Shown: in pieces, positions 53,885-62,499 of the stretch
Layout: each line of letters begins with the position of its first letter
Numbering within the stretch: position 1 is the first letter of the stretch
NCBI RefSeq assembly: GCF_017875955.1
Contig: NZ_JAGINK010000001.1
Coordinates: forward strand, 4,370,501-4,434,500
Reading direction: 5' to 3'
DNA length: 64,000 bases
Source: Pseudomonas sp. BP8
GTDB taxonomy: Bacteria; Pseudomonadota; Gammaproteobacteria; Pseudomonadales; Pseudomonadaceae
Notes under the pieces: model-generated
What the model was told of the DNA's origin: nothing
The model's database searches: none
The model's input: only the letters and a program-made list of their open reading frames with translations
Position numbers and translations under genes: made by a program

Positions 53885-54793
53885 TTACATCCCCTGCCCG
53901 ATCACCACGCCATCAACCTTCTGCCCATACAGATTGACGCCGTCATTGGCATGGAACTTCACCCGGGTCTTCTCCACCGAACCCTCGACCAGGCGCGGAT
54001 CCTGCGGCCTTTCGTGGCGGTTGATCCACGCAGCAACGTCCCACGCCTGCTGATCGCTCAAGCTGCCCGGCCGGCCCAGCGGCATGTTGTACTTGATGAA
54101 CGACGCCGCGGTATTGATCCGGTGCATCCCGGCGCCCCAGTTGTAGGAATCCTTGCCCCACAGCGGCGGCATCACGTATTCGCCTGCAACCTGCTGGCCC
54201 TCACCCTTGTCGCCATGACAGATGGCGCATTGCGCCTGATACACCTGCTGGCCGCGCTTGAAGTCGTAGCCAGCCTTGGGTTGGGCTACCTCCGGATAGC
54301 CACGGCCAGCGATCTCGACCCCTGTCGGCGCCTGGGTCGACAGCCAGTAGGAATAGACACTCAATGCGGTCATCTGCTGGCTGTCGGCCGCCGGCGGCTT
54401 GCCGTTCATGCTGAACTGGAAACACCCCTGGATGCGTTCGGCGAAGGTATTCACCTTGTCGTTCTTCTTGCGATACGCCGGATACATCGGATACGCACCC
54501 CACAGCGGCGCAGAAAACGCCATGCGCCCCTGGTCGAGGTGACAGTTGCTGCAGTTCATACCGTTACCCACCGCTTCGGGCATCAACCGCCGGGTATCGA
54601 CAAACAGCGCATGGCCCTCGCGTACCATCTGGCCAAAGGCGTTATCAGGCAACTGGTCTTCTGCGGGCGGACTGAACTGAGCCGTTGCCTGCGCTTGGCC
54701 GACCTTGAGCTGAGACTGATCTTCCATGGCGATCGGAGCGGCCTGTGAGCTGCCCACGGCCACCAGCAACACGGCTGCAATTATGGGTTTCAT
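53885..54793 (-). CDS. diheme c-type cytochrome, TsdA-like (thiosulfate dehydrogenase family)
   Basis: This 302-residue secreted protein has a signal peptide (MKPIIAAVLLVAVGSSQAAP) and two heme-binding sites, CSNCH (81-85) and CAICH (189-193). A stretch AERIQGCFQFSMNGKPP at about 118-134 contains Cys124. This corresponds to the unusual cysteine heme ligand of TsdA enzymes, which join thiosulfate to tetrathionate in the periplasm. The ATGA overlap with the upstream c4-type cytochrome shows they form one unit. The exact substrate is inferred. Confidence 0.75.
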   Translation of the reverse strand: MKPIIAAVLLVAVGSSQAAPIAMEDQSQLKVGQAQATAQFSPPAEDQLPDNAFGQMVREGHALFVDTRRLMPEAVGNGMNCSNCHLDQGRMAFSAPLWGAYPMYPAYRKKNDKVNTFAERIQGCFQFSMNGKPPAADSQQMTALSVYSYWLSTQAPTGVEIAGRGYPEVAQPKAGYDFKRGQQVYQAQCAICHGDKGEGQQVAGEYVMPPLWGKDSYNWGAGMHRINTAASFIKYNMPLGRPGSLSDQQAWDVAAWINRHERPQDPRLVEGSVEKTRVKFHANDGVNLYGQKVDGVVIGQGM

Positions 54794-55440
54794 GGCTTGA
54801 CCTCCTGACTCAGCGGATGGGCGAAAAATGCCGCGATTGCGGTGATTTCGGCATCGGTCATGGCCTTGGCCACGCCGACCATCAGTTGGTTGGGGTCGTT
54901 GCGACGGCTACCCTCGCGCCAGGCATTGAGCTGCGCCACCAGGTAGCCCTGGGGCTGGCCGGCCAACGGCGGGAAGTGCTCACCAACGCCACTGCCACCT
55001 GGCCCATGACACTGCACACATCCAGGGATCTGCCGACTCCAGTCGCCATACAGCGCCAGCCGCGACACCGGGTCAGTGGCAATCTGTTGCCGGCGCAGGT
55101 CAGGCGCAGCATCGCTGGGCAAATCGGCCAGGTAGGCACTGACAGCCGTGGCCTCCTCGGCGGTCAACGCCTTGGCCAGCGGCTCCATCACCGCCTGCTT
55201 GCGACTGCCGCTGCGAAAGTCATTCAGTTGCTTGTTCAGGTAACCGGCCGGAAGGCCGGCCAAACGCGGGAAGCCTGCGGCGGCGATGCCTTTGCCATCC
55301 GCGCCGTGGCAGCCCAGGCAGGCCAGGGCCGCGGGGTTCTGCCCGCCTTGAGTGAAGATTTTCTGGCCATCGGCGGCATGCGCCGCAGGCCAGGCCAGGA
55401 TCAGCAAGGTGCCGATCGCGACGCGCCTCAACGGTATCAT
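54790..55440 (-). CDS. diheme cytochrome c4-type protein, likely electron partner of the TsdA-like enzyme
   Basis: This 216-residue protein has a signal peptide (LRRVAIGTLLILAWPAAHAA) and two CxxCH sites at 41-45 (CLGCH) and 141-145 (CVQCH), in two similar halves (PRLAGLPAGYLNKQLNDFRSG and PPLAGQPQGYLVAQLNAWREG), as in cytochrome c4 and TsdB. GGAG lies 8 nt before ATG 55440; a GTG three codons upstream is less likely. Confidence 0.85.
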   Translation of the reverse strand: MIPLRRVAIGTLLILAWPAAHAADGQKIFTQGGQNPAALACLGCHGADGKGIAAAGFPRLAGLPAGYLNKQLNDFRSGSRKQAVMEPLAKALTAEEATAVSAYLADLPSDAAPDLRRQQIATDPVSRLALYGDWSRQIPGCVQCHGPGGSGVGEHFPPLAGQPQGYLVAQLNAWREGSRRNDPNQLMVGVAKAMTDAEITAIAAFFAHPLSQEVKP

Positions 55441-55461
55441 CAGGGACACTCCATTTCCTTG

Positions 55462-55511
55462 TTATAAGCTTAGGCTTAAAAGGTATAAGCCAGAAAATAC
55501 TAGGCTTATCC
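55462..55511 (-). promoter_or_regulatory. repeated AAGCC/GGCTT motifs upstream of the cytochrome pair
   Basis: GGTATAAGCC (55482-55491) and GGCTTATCC (55503-55511) form an inverted repeat with 11 nt between. A second related set (TATAAGCTTAGGCTTA, 55463-55478) lies next to it. The position directly before the start suits an operator region; no regulator is identified. Confidence 0.5.
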
Positions 55512-55584
55512 CCCGGCGGCGAACAACGCCTACCGGACAAGAAGATGGCAATTTGCCTTTTAATCGATGATTAGCTGAGCTGGA

Positions 55585-55944
55585 TCAAGATCCTGAGATG
55601 CACTTGGTCGTGGCGGTACGCACGTCGCCCAGGCGCAGGGGGAAGTTGTTCAAGCGCTCGTGCAGCTTGATGCTGCTGCCGCTGCCACGCTTGTCGATGT
55701 CCAGCAACGCCGCCGGGCCGGCACCTGCCGTCAGCTTCTGCGGGACGATCAGGCGCAGGCCATCACCACGCTGCTCTTCCACCAGCGCGTCACGGCTTGA
55801 GGCCAGTTCGGCCTTGATGCAATCGGCATACTCACGTGGTGTCTTGCCAGACATCACATCCATGGTTTCTCGCGACTGCTCCAGTTCCGAGACACTCACG
55901 CAGCCGCCCAGGGTCAAGCTGATCGCCGCCACCACCCACTTCAT
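55585..55944 (-). CDS. hypothetical lipoprotein
   Basis: This 119-residue protein has a lipobox (SLTLGGCV, Cys15), a helical middle (SELEQSRETMDVMSGKTPRE) and three further cysteines and charged stretches. No family is recognised. It is monocistronic; the next same-strand gene starts 145 bp downstream. Confidence 0.75.
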   Translation of the reverse strand: MKWVVAAISLTLGGCVSVSELEQSRETMDVMSGKTPREYADCIKAELASSRDALVEEQRGDGLRLIVPQKLTAGAGPAALLDIDKRGSGSSIKLHERLNNFPLRLGDVRTATTKCISGS

Positions 55945-56104
55945 TCGGTATACCTCTGCCTTGAAAGAATCTGTATGACAACGGCGGGGCAGGTTTGCTC
56001 CCTGCTTTGGCGGATTTATCCCAGCCCGGCCATGCGGGGCGGGAGTGTACCCTTACATCGTGATATCTTTCGCATTTGCAGAATCAAACCTTGCGGAGCA
56101 TCAC

Positions 56105-56407
56105 ATGAAATTCGTACACCAGCGCGAGCACCTCAATGAGGACGACATCGTCGTTATCGAGTGTTCCCAGCGCTGCAACATCCGCCTGATGAACGACGCC
56201 AACTTCCGCAGTTTCAAGAATGGCGGCCGTCACACCTATCATGGCGGCGCCTTCGATCAGTTCCCGGCCAAGATCACCGTGCCGAGCACCGGCTTCTGGA
56301 ACATCACCCTCGATACGGTGACCCCGCGGCCGATTTCGGTGACGCGCAAGCCAACCTTCACCCACAAGATCAAGATCATTCGTCGCTCTTCGTCGCAATT
56401 GAGATAA
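56105..56407 (+). CDS. DUF1883 protein
   Basis: This 100-residue protein starts MKFVHQREHLNEDDIVVIEC and contains FRSFKNGGRHTYHGGAFDQF, the pattern of the DUF1883 family. It is probably cytoplasmic, with a basic end (IKIIRRSSSQLR). It lies 6 bp before a second small gene. Family members are sometimes linked to TIR-domain proteins; no such fusion is seen here. Confidence 0.82.
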   Translation: MKFVHQREHLNEDDIVVIECSQRCNIRLMNDANFRSFKNGGRHTYHGGAFDQFPAKITVPSTGFWNITLDTVTPRPISVTRKPTFTHKIKIIRRSSSQLR

Positions 56408-56413
56408 GCCGTC

Positions 56414-56584
56414 ATGACCGAGACCATCAAGTACGTAATCAACTACAAACTCGACGGCGAACGCCGTTGGGATTTCGCCCTGATGTCGGACAATTCCGAA
56501 GAACAGGCAAAGGCAGCACTGCACAAGATCCATGGCGACGACGCCGAGAAGATCAGCGACATCAAGGTCAGCAAAGCCCTGTAG
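56414..56584 (+). CDS. conserved hypothetical small protein following DUF1883
   Basis: This 56-residue open frame starts MTETIKYVINYKLDGERRWD and has an acidic helix (SEEQAKAALHKIHGDDAEKI). The ATG is 6 bp after the DUF1883 stop, so the two are probably one operon. Codon use is normal for the genome. No family is recognised. Confidence 0.65.
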   Translation: MTETIKYVINYKLDGERRWDFALMSDNSEEQAKAALHKIHGDDAEKISDIKVSKAL

Positions 56585-56614
56585 TGAGCTAGCCCCGCCG
56601 CCCAAGGAGTCCGC

Positions 56615-57688
56615 ATGAGTACCTGGCCAGACCGCCGCATCCTCGATCTGCTGGGCATCGAGTTGCCCATTCTGCAGGCGCCCATGGCGGGTGCCACCGG
56701 CTCAGCCATGGCCATTGCCGTGGGCAATGCGGGCGGGCTCGCTGCCCTGCCCTGCGCGATGCTCAGCCATGACCAGGTGCGCAGCGAGGTCCTGGCATTT
56801 CGTAGCGATTGCGCGGGGCCGCTCAATCTCAACTTCTTCTGCCACCAGCCGCCCGCGCCAGACGCTGCGCATGCGGCGCGCTGGAAGCAGGCGCTCAAGC
56901 CCTACTATGAAGAAATCGGTGCCGACTACGATGCGCCTACGCCGGTGTCCAACCGTGCACCGTTCGATGAGCAGAGCTGCCAGCTGATCGAGCAGTTGCG
57001 TCCAGAGGTGGTCAGTTTCCACTTCGGCCTGCCGCCCGCCGACCTGCTGCAACGGGTCAAGGCGACTGGCGCCAAGGTGCTGTCGAGTGCAACCACGGTC
57101 GAGGAAGCGCTGTGGCTGCAAGCCCGTGGTTGTGACGCGATCATTGCCATGGGCTTTGAAGCCGGCGGGCATCGCGGGATGTTCTTGAGCGAGGACATCA
57201 CCAGCCAGATCGGCACCTTTGCCCTGGTGCCGCAGATTGTCGATGCCGTGCAGGTGCCGGTGATTGCCGCAGGCGGCATCGCCGATCACCGCGGCCTGGT
57301 CGCGGCACTGGCGCTGGGCGCTTCGGCGGTGCAGATCGGCACGGCGTATCTGTTCTGCCCGGAGGCGAAGGTTTCCGCGGCGCATCGCCAGGCCCTGGAA
57401 ACGGCCTCCGCCAGTGATACCGCGTTGACCAACCTGTTTACCGGGCGCCCTGCACGCGGGATCAACAACCGGATCATGCGCGAACTGGGGCCGATGAGCG
57501 ACCTGGCGCCGCGTTTTCCGCTGGCGGGAGGCGCGTTGATGCCGCTGCGGGCCATCAGTGAAGCGCAGGGCAGCAGTGAGTTCAGCAATCTGTGGTCGGG
57601 GCAGGCATTGCGCCTGGGGCGGCGCATGCCGGCCGGCGAGTTGACCCGGCAGATTGCCGGGCAGGCGTTGGCGCGGGTCGGGCGCTGA
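56615..57688 (+). CDS. Nitronate monooxygenase (2-nitropropane dioxygenase family)
   Basis: This 357-residue FMN barrel enzyme has LPILQAPMAGATGSAMAIAV at the start, the FMN-phosphate motif AIMAMGFEAGGHRG (as AIIAMGFEAGGHRG), VIAAGGIADHRGLVAALALG, and a C-terminal NLWSGQALRLGR. It detoxifies alkyl nitronates such as propionate-3-nitronate. AAGGAG lies upstream of the ATG at 56615. Confidence 0.92.
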   Translation: MSTWPDRRILDLLGIELPILQAPMAGATGSAMAIAVGNAGGLAALPCAMLSHDQVRSEVLAFRSDCAGPLNLNFFCHQPPAPDAAHAARWKQALKPYYEEIGADYDAPTPVSNRAPFDEQSCQLIEQLRPEVVSFHFGLPPADLLQRVKATGAKVLSSATTVEEALWLQARGCDAIIAMGFEAGGHRGMFLSEDITSQIGTFALVPQIVDAVQVPVIAAGGIADHRGLVAALALGASAVQIGTAYLFCPEAKVSAAHRQALETASASDTALTNLFTGRPARGINNRIMRELGPMSDLAPRFPLAGGALMPLRAISEAQGSSEFSNLWSGQALRLGRRMPAGELTRQIAGQALARVGR

Positions 57689-57707
57689 GGGATACCTTTG
57701 AAATGCT

Positions 57708-57831
57708 GGGGGCGCTGCGCGCCCCTTTCGCGACACAAGGCCGCTGCCACAGGTTCTGCGCATGCCTTGATGACGGCGCTGTCCCTGTGGGAGCGGCCTT
57801 GTGTCGCGAAAGGGCTGCAAAGCAGCCCCGG
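57708..57831. repeat. inverted REP pair, second type
   Basis: TTTCGCGACACAAGGCCGCT (left) and GAGCGGCCTTGTGTCGCGAA (right) face each other; flanking GGGGCGC and GCAGCCCC add to the palindrome. Confidence 0.88.
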
Positions 57832-57949
57832 CATTCTCCAGCCAGACGCCATCCAAAAACCCCTGTAAAGCCCCTGTGGTCTTGAATCGCGAGAGGCCCG
57901 CTGAATCAATACATGTCCCCGGCACAGCGCTCAACCCTTCCCGACCAAC

Positions 57950-57987
57950 AGGTTATCGCTATATAGTCAGCCACATAACGATAACCT
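57950..57987 (+). promoter_or_regulatory. ModE-type operator upstream of modA
   Basis: An inverted repeat of AGGTTATCG(C/T)TAT spans 57950-57962 and 57975-57987. The centre CGCTATATA-N7-ACATAACG (57957-57980) closely matches the E. coli ModE site at modABC. This implies molybdate repression; no modE gene is in the window. Confidence 0.82.
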
Positions 57988-58007
57988 GCCCCTCAGGAGC
58001 TGCTTCC

Positions 58008-58766
58008 ATGCGTCTACGCTTGCCCCACCTGGCCGCCACCGCCCTGGCCACGCTGATCTCCTGCAACACTGCCTGGGCCGACGAAGTCCAGGTCGCGGTC
58101 GCCGCCAACTTCACCGCGCCGATCCAGGCCCTCGCCAAGGACTTCGAGAAAGATACCGGGCACAAACTGGTCGCAGCCTTTGGTTCCACCGGCCAGTTCT
58201 ATGCGCAGATCAAGAACGGCGCGCCGTTCGAAGTGTTCCTCGCCGCCGACGACAGCACCCCGGCCAAGCTCGAAAGCGAAGGCGACAGCGTCAAGGGCTC
58301 ACGCTTTACCTATGCCATCGGCACCCTGGCACTGTGGTCGGCCAAACCTGGCTACGTCGACGCCCAAGGCGCTGTATTGAAAAAAAATGAGTTCCAGCAC
58401 CTGTCCATTGCCAACCCGAAAGCCGCGCCTTACGGTCTGGCCGCCACCCAGGTGCTGGACAAGCTCAAGCTCACCGAGGCCACCAAAGCCAAGATCGTCG
58501 AGGGGCAGAACATTACCCAGGCGTTCCAGTTCGTATCCACCGGCAACGCCGAGCTGGGCTTCGTCGCCCTGTCGCAGATCTACAAGGACGGCAAGATCGA
58601 CAACGGTTCGGCCTGGATCGTACCCGCCGACCTGCACGACCCGATCAAGCAGGACGCCGTGATCCTCAACAAGGGCAAGGACAACCCGGCCGCCCAAGCA
58701 CTGGTCGAATACCTCAAAGGCCCGAAAGCCGCTGCCGTGATCAAATCCTACGGCTATGAAATCTGA
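58008..58766 (+). CDS. modA: Molybdate-binding periplasmic protein
   Basis: This 252-residue protein has a signal peptide (LPHLAATALATLISCNTAWA). The ModA core VAVAANFTAPIQALAKDFEK, AFGSTGQFYAQIKNGAPFEV and AQALVEYLKGPKAAAVIKSY follows. It binds molybdate (or tungstate) for ModBC. The longer frame from 57801 crosses the REP pair and operator and is rejected. Confidence 0.97.
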   Translation: MRLRLPHLAATALATLISCNTAWADEVQVAVAANFTAPIQALAKDFEKDTGHKLVAAFGSTGQFYAQIKNGAPFEVFLAADDSTPAKLESEGDSVKGSRFTYAIGTLALWSAKPGYVDAQGAVLKKNEFQHLSIANPKAAPYGLAATQVLDKLKLTEATKAKIVEGQNITQAFQFVSTGNAELGFVALSQIYKDGKIDNGSAWIVPADLHDPIKQDAVILNKGKDNPAAQALVEYLKGPKAAAVIKSYGYEI

Positions 58767-59446
58767 TGCCGCTCGACGCCAGTGACTTCGGGGCGATCTG
58801 GCTGACCGTCAAACTGGCCAGCCTGACCACCTTGATCCTGCTCGTGGTGGGCACGCCCATCGCCTGGTGGCTGGCGCGCACGCGGTCGTGGCTGCGGGGA
58901 CCGCTCGGCGCAGTAGTGGCGCTGCCACTGGTCCTGCCGCCGACGGTGATCGGCTTCTACCTGCTGATCGCCCTCGGCCCGCACGGCTGGCTCGGCCAGG
59001 CAACCCAGGCGCTGGGCCTGGGCACGGTGGTGTTCAGCTTTACCGGGCTGGTAATCGGCTCGGTGGTGTATTCCATGCCATTCGTGGTGCAGCCGCTGCA
59101 AAATGCCTTCAGCGCTATCGGCCAACGGCCCCTGGAAGTGGCGGCAACCCTGCGCGCCAGCCCTTGGGATACCTTTGTGCATGTGGTACTGCCGCTGGCC
59201 CGGCCGGGCTTCATCACCGCCAGCATCCTCGGCTTTGCCCACACCGTGGGCGAGTTCGGCGTGGTGCTGATGATCGGTGGCAATATTCCCGACAAGACCC
59301 GCGTGGTCTCGGTGCAGATCTTCGATCACGTCGAGGCCATGGCCTATTCGCAAGCACACTGGCTGGCCGGATCGATGCTGGTGTTTTCCTTCCTGGTGTT
59401 GCTCCTGCTCTATGCAGGCCGCCGCGGCAAGGCGGGCTGGAGCTGA
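58766..59446 (+). CDS. modB: Molybdate ABC transporter permease
   Basis: This 226-residue inner membrane protein has five to six helices and the binding-protein-dependent transport loop ASILGFAHTVGEFGVVLMIG. The ATG overlaps the last base of modA. Confidence 0.97.
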   Translation: MPLDASDFGAIWLTVKLASLTTLILLVVGTPIAWWLARTRSWLRGPLGAVVALPLVLPPTVIGFYLLIALGPHGWLGQATQALGLGTVVFSFTGLVIGSVVYSMPFVVQPLQNAFSAIGQRPLEVAATLRASPWDTFVHVVLPLARPGFITASILGFAHTVGEFGVVLMIGGNIPDKTRVVSVQIFDHVEAMAYSQAHWLAGSMLVFSFLVLLLLYAGRRGKAGWS

Positions 59447-59447
59447 G

Positions 59448-60539
59448 ATGAGTTCATCAATACTGGCGCGGCTGCGCCTTGGGCGCGACGATTTCACCCT
59501 GGATGTCGACCTGCAGCTGCCAGGGCGCGGGATCAGCGCGCTGTTTGGCCACTCCGGTTCTGGCAAGACCTCCTGCCTGCGCTGCCTGGCCGGGCTGGAG
59601 CGGGCCGCCAGCGCCTATATCGAAGTCAATGGTGAGGTATGGGAAGACAGTATCCGCGGCTATTTCATGGCCCCGCACCAGCGACCGGTGGGCTACGTGT
59701 TCCAGGAGGCCAGCCTGTTCCCGCACCTGTCGGTGCGCGGCAACCTGGAGTTCGGCTGGCGGCGGATTGCGGCCAGCGAGCGCAAGGTAAGCCTTGAGCA
59801 GGCCTGCACCCTGCTGGGCATCGGTCACTTGCTCGCACGCCGCCCCGCGACCCTGTCAGGTGGCGAAGCGCAACGAGTAGGCATCGCCCGTGCCCTGCTC
59901 AGCAGCCCGCGCCTGCTGCTGATGGACGAACCGCTGGCCGCCCTCGACGGCCCACGCAAGCGGGAGATCCTGCCCTACCTGGAGCGACTGCATGATGAGC
60001 TGGAGATCCCCGTGGTCTATGTCAGCCACGCCCAGGATGAAGTAGCGCGCCTGGCCGACCACCTGGTCCTGCTCGAGCAAGGCAAGGCCATGGCCAGCGG
60101 CCCGATCGGCGAGACCCTGGCCCGCCTCGACCTGTCACTGGCCCAAGGCGATGACGCCGGGGTGGTGCTCGAAGGCGTGGTCGTCGGCCATGATCCGCAC
60201 TACCAACTGTTCGACCTGCGCCTGCCAGGCAGTGACGGGCAACTGCTGCGCATCGCCCATCCGTCGCTGACGGTGGGTAGCACTCACCGACTCAAGGTGC
60301 AGGCGCGCGACGTCAGCCTGGCGCTGGGCGCGGACACCGCCTCAAGTATCCTCAATCGCCTGCCGGTCAGGGTTCGCGAGTACCGCGAGGCCGATAACCC
60401 CGCGCATGTGCTGGTCAGCCTGGACGCCGCCGGAGCTGCACTGTTGGCACGTATCACCCGCTACTCGGCGGATCAGCTCGGCCTGCGGCCGGGGCAGATG
60501 CTCTGGGCGCAGATCAAGTCAGTCGCACTTTTACTCTGA
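59448..60539 (+). CDS. modC: Molybdate ABC transporter ATP-binding protein
   Basis: This 363-residue ATPase has Walker A GHSGSGKTSCLRCLAG, signature LSGGEAQRVGIARAL and Walker B LLLMDEPLAAL. A C-terminal TOBE-like molybdate-binding domain (residues ~290-360) follows. The ATG at 59448 lies one base after the modB stop; earlier in-frame starts lie within modB. Confidence 0.97.
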   Translation: MSSSILARLRLGRDDFTLDVDLQLPGRGISALFGHSGSGKTSCLRCLAGLERAASAYIEVNGEVWEDSIRGYFMAPHQRPVGYVFQEASLFPHLSVRGNLEFGWRRIAASERKVSLEQACTLLGIGHLLARRPATLSGGEAQRVGIARALLSSPRLLLMDEPLAALDGPRKREILPYLERLHDELEIPVVYVSHAQDEVARLADHLVLLEQGKAMASGPIGETLARLDLSLAQGDDAGVVLEGVVVGHDPHYQLFDLRLPGSDGQLLRIAHPSLTVGSTHRLKVQARDVSLALGADTASSILNRLPVRVREYREADNPAHVLVSLDAAGAALLARITRYSADQLGLRPGQMLWAQIKSVALLL

Positions 60540-60597
60540 GCATCAGCGGCTTGGCCGTTGTCCATTGAGCAGGTACCTGAGCGATGGATGCCGCCTT

Positions 60598-61614
60598 ATG
60601 TCCGACTGCCCCCTGCCCCGCAGCCTGCACTATGTCGACGACAGCCAGCCCGGCCTGAGCCGGCGGCGCTGGCGTGACCGCTTCATCTACCTGGATGCCG
60701 ACGGCAAGCGCATTGCCGACAGCGAAACCCTGGCGCGCATCGCGGCGCTGGTGATCCCCCCGGCCTATACCGACGTGTGGATCTGCGCCGACCCGCAGGG
60801 CCATCTGCAGGCCACTGGCCGCGATGCGCGCGGTCGCAAGCAGTACCGCTATCACGCCGAATGGCGCACGCTGCGCGATGAACACAAATATGGCCGGATG
60901 CTGGCTTTTGCCCAAGTCCTGCCCAAGCTGCGCAAGCAGCTCGACGGCCACTTGGCGCGACCGGGCCTGGATCGGGAGAAGGTCATGGCGCTGGTGGTCA
61001 GCCTGCTCGACAGCACGCTGATCCGCATCGGCAACCGCCAGTACCTGCGCGACAACAAGTCGTATGGGCTGACCACGCTCAGTACCCGCCACGTCAAGGT
61101 CGAAGGCAGCACCATTCGCTTCGAGTTTCGCGGCAAGCGCGGCGTCGAGCACAGCGTCACCCTGCGCGACCGACGCCTGGCCACGCTGGTCAAGCGCTGC
61201 ATGGAGCTGCCTGGGCAGGCGTTGTTCCAATACCTCGACGCCGAGGGGCAGCGCCACAGCATCGGTTCCAGCGAGATCAACCTGTTCCTCCAGCAACTGA
61301 CCGGCGCCGACTTTACCGCCAAGGACTACCGCACCTGGGCAGGCAGCAGCCTGGCACTGAGCCTGCTGCGGCCGCTGGCCTGGGAGCCGGACAGCGAAGC
61401 CAAGCGCCAGGTGGCCGAAATCGTCCGGCAGGTCGCCTCGCGCCTGGGCAACACGCCGGCGGTGTGTCGGCGCTGCTACATTCACCCGGCGGTGCTTGAG
61501 CACTTTCATCTTGGCCGGCTGGCAGGCTTGCCACGCGCCCGCGTGCGCAAAGGCCTGGAGCAGGAAGAAGTGGCCTTGCTGCGCTTTCTGCAAGACCTGC
61601 AAAGCGTCGATTGA
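60598..61614 (+). CDS. DNA topoisomerase IB (poxvirus type)
   Basis: This 338-residue type IB enzyme has the N-terminal fold IPPAYTDVWICADPQGHLQA and YHAEWRTLRDEHKYGRM. The catalytic arginines are in LIRIGNRQYLRDNKSYGLTT and near KDYRTWAGS. The nucleophile Tyr294 is in RRCYIHPAVLE. It relaxes supercoils by a 3'-phosphotyrosine break. It lies downstream of modC, with 58 bp between. Confidence 0.95.
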   Translation: MSDCPLPRSLHYVDDSQPGLSRRRWRDRFIYLDADGKRIADSETLARIAALVIPPAYTDVWICADPQGHLQATGRDARGRKQYRYHAEWRTLRDEHKYGRMLAFAQVLPKLRKQLDGHLARPGLDREKVMALVVSLLDSTLIRIGNRQYLRDNKSYGLTTLSTRHVKVEGSTIRFEFRGKRGVEHSVTLRDRRLATLVKRCMELPGQALFQYLDAEGQRHSIGSSEINLFLQQLTGADFTAKDYRTWAGSSLALSLLRPLAWEPDSEAKRQVAEIVRQVASRLGNTPAVCRRCYIHPAVLEHFHLGRLAGLPRARVRKGLEQEEVALLRFLQDLQSVD

Positions 61615-61867
61615 GCGTGACTATCCTGACTATCAAGCAGAGAAATTTCCCATCTGGGCGTAAGCCCCCTATTCTTGCCACCGAGCACCTCCGCCGATCA
61701 TGCCAAAGCGGTTTGAATCGGCACCTGCAACTAGAGACAAGTAACAGATTTTGTCTGCGGGGGAATTACTATCCGCCGAAAGCGTCTTTAATAAGAAGGA
61801 AGAGGGACACGCTCCCGCCGGTGCGGTAACTGACTGCACGGTTTTCATCATTACCAAGGAGAACTAC

Positions 61868-62065
61868 ATGCTGATACTCACCCGCAAGGTTGGCGAAAGC
61901 ATCGTCATCAACGATGACATCAAAGTCACCATTCTGGGCGTCAAAGGGATGCAAGTGAGGATCGGCATCGATGCACCAAAGGACGTTCAGGTGCACCGTG
62001 AAGAGATTTTCAAACGTATCCAGGCTGGCAACCCAGCGCCAGAAAAACACGACGATCAATATTGA
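61868..62065 (+). CDS. csrA: CsrA/RsmA-family RNA-binding regulator, RsmE-like
   Basis: This 65-residue protein (MLILTRKVGESIVINDDIKV, VTILGVKGMQVRIGIDAPKD, VQVHREEIFKRIQAG) is a post-transcriptional regulator that blocks ribosome sites at GGA motifs. The MLILTRKVGESI start and place next to topoisomerase IB resemble the RsmE paralogue rather than the alaS-linked RsmA. The start at 61868 has AAGGAG 7 nt before it, and the leader has further GGA motifs near 61797-61808, so self-control is plausible. The 250-bp gap upstream (61615-61867) holds only this leader. Confidence 0.95.
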   Translation: MLILTRKVGESIVINDDIKVTILGVKGMQVRIGIDAPKDVQVHREEIFKRIQAGNPAPEKHDDQY

Positions 62066-62135
62066 TCTGCATCGCTCGAGGCCGCACGGATGCGCTTGAC
62101 CGATCGGCCCGCCGATGCGGGACTTCTCCTGGCCT

Positions 62136-62489
62136 TCAGCCGCCCAGCAGTTCCCGCACCTTGGCGATCAATTCTAGTGGATTGAAGGGTTTTTCAAACA
62201 CTGCCACGAACAGTTCGGGGCTCGCCTGGCTGGCTTGCGCGCCACTCATGAGAATGACCGGCAGGTCTTCCAGCAGCAGCTCGCTGCGGATCGCCCTGGC
62301 CAACTCCTCGCCATTTTTCCTGGGCATCATGAAGTCGGTGATCACCAGGTCAACCCGTTTCTCCTTCAAGGCCTCGAGCGCCTTGAGCCCATCACCCGCC
62401 TTTTCCACCTGATAGCCCTCATCCTCCAGCGCATACGCGAGGATTTCGACGATCAGGTATTCGTCATCGACGATCAGAATGGTATTCAT
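62136..62489 (-). CDS. single-domain response regulator
   Basis: This 117-residue receiver domain (MNTILIVDDEYLIVEILAYA) has phospho-acceptor Asp52 in LVITDFMMPRKNG, the acidic pair Asp8/Asp9 and the lysine in VFEKPFNP. It has no output domain, so it probably acts by protein contact. It starts 10 bp after the KaiC-like gene ends, which suggests the two work together. The ATG at 62489 gives the usual receiver N-terminus; the longer frame runs into the upstream gene. Confidence 0.92.
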   Translation of the reverse strand: MNTILIVDDEYLIVEILAYALEDEGYQVEKAGDGLKALEALKEKRVDLVITDFMMPRKNGEELARAIRSELLLEDLPVILMSGAQASQASPELFVAVFEKPFNPLELIAKVRELLGG

Positions 62490-62499
62490 CGGGCTTCCA

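Noticed and set aside
56105..56584. TIR- or toxin-type system based on DUF1883
   Set aside because: Only the DUF1883 domain and a 56-codon gene are present; no effector or immunity feature can be shown.
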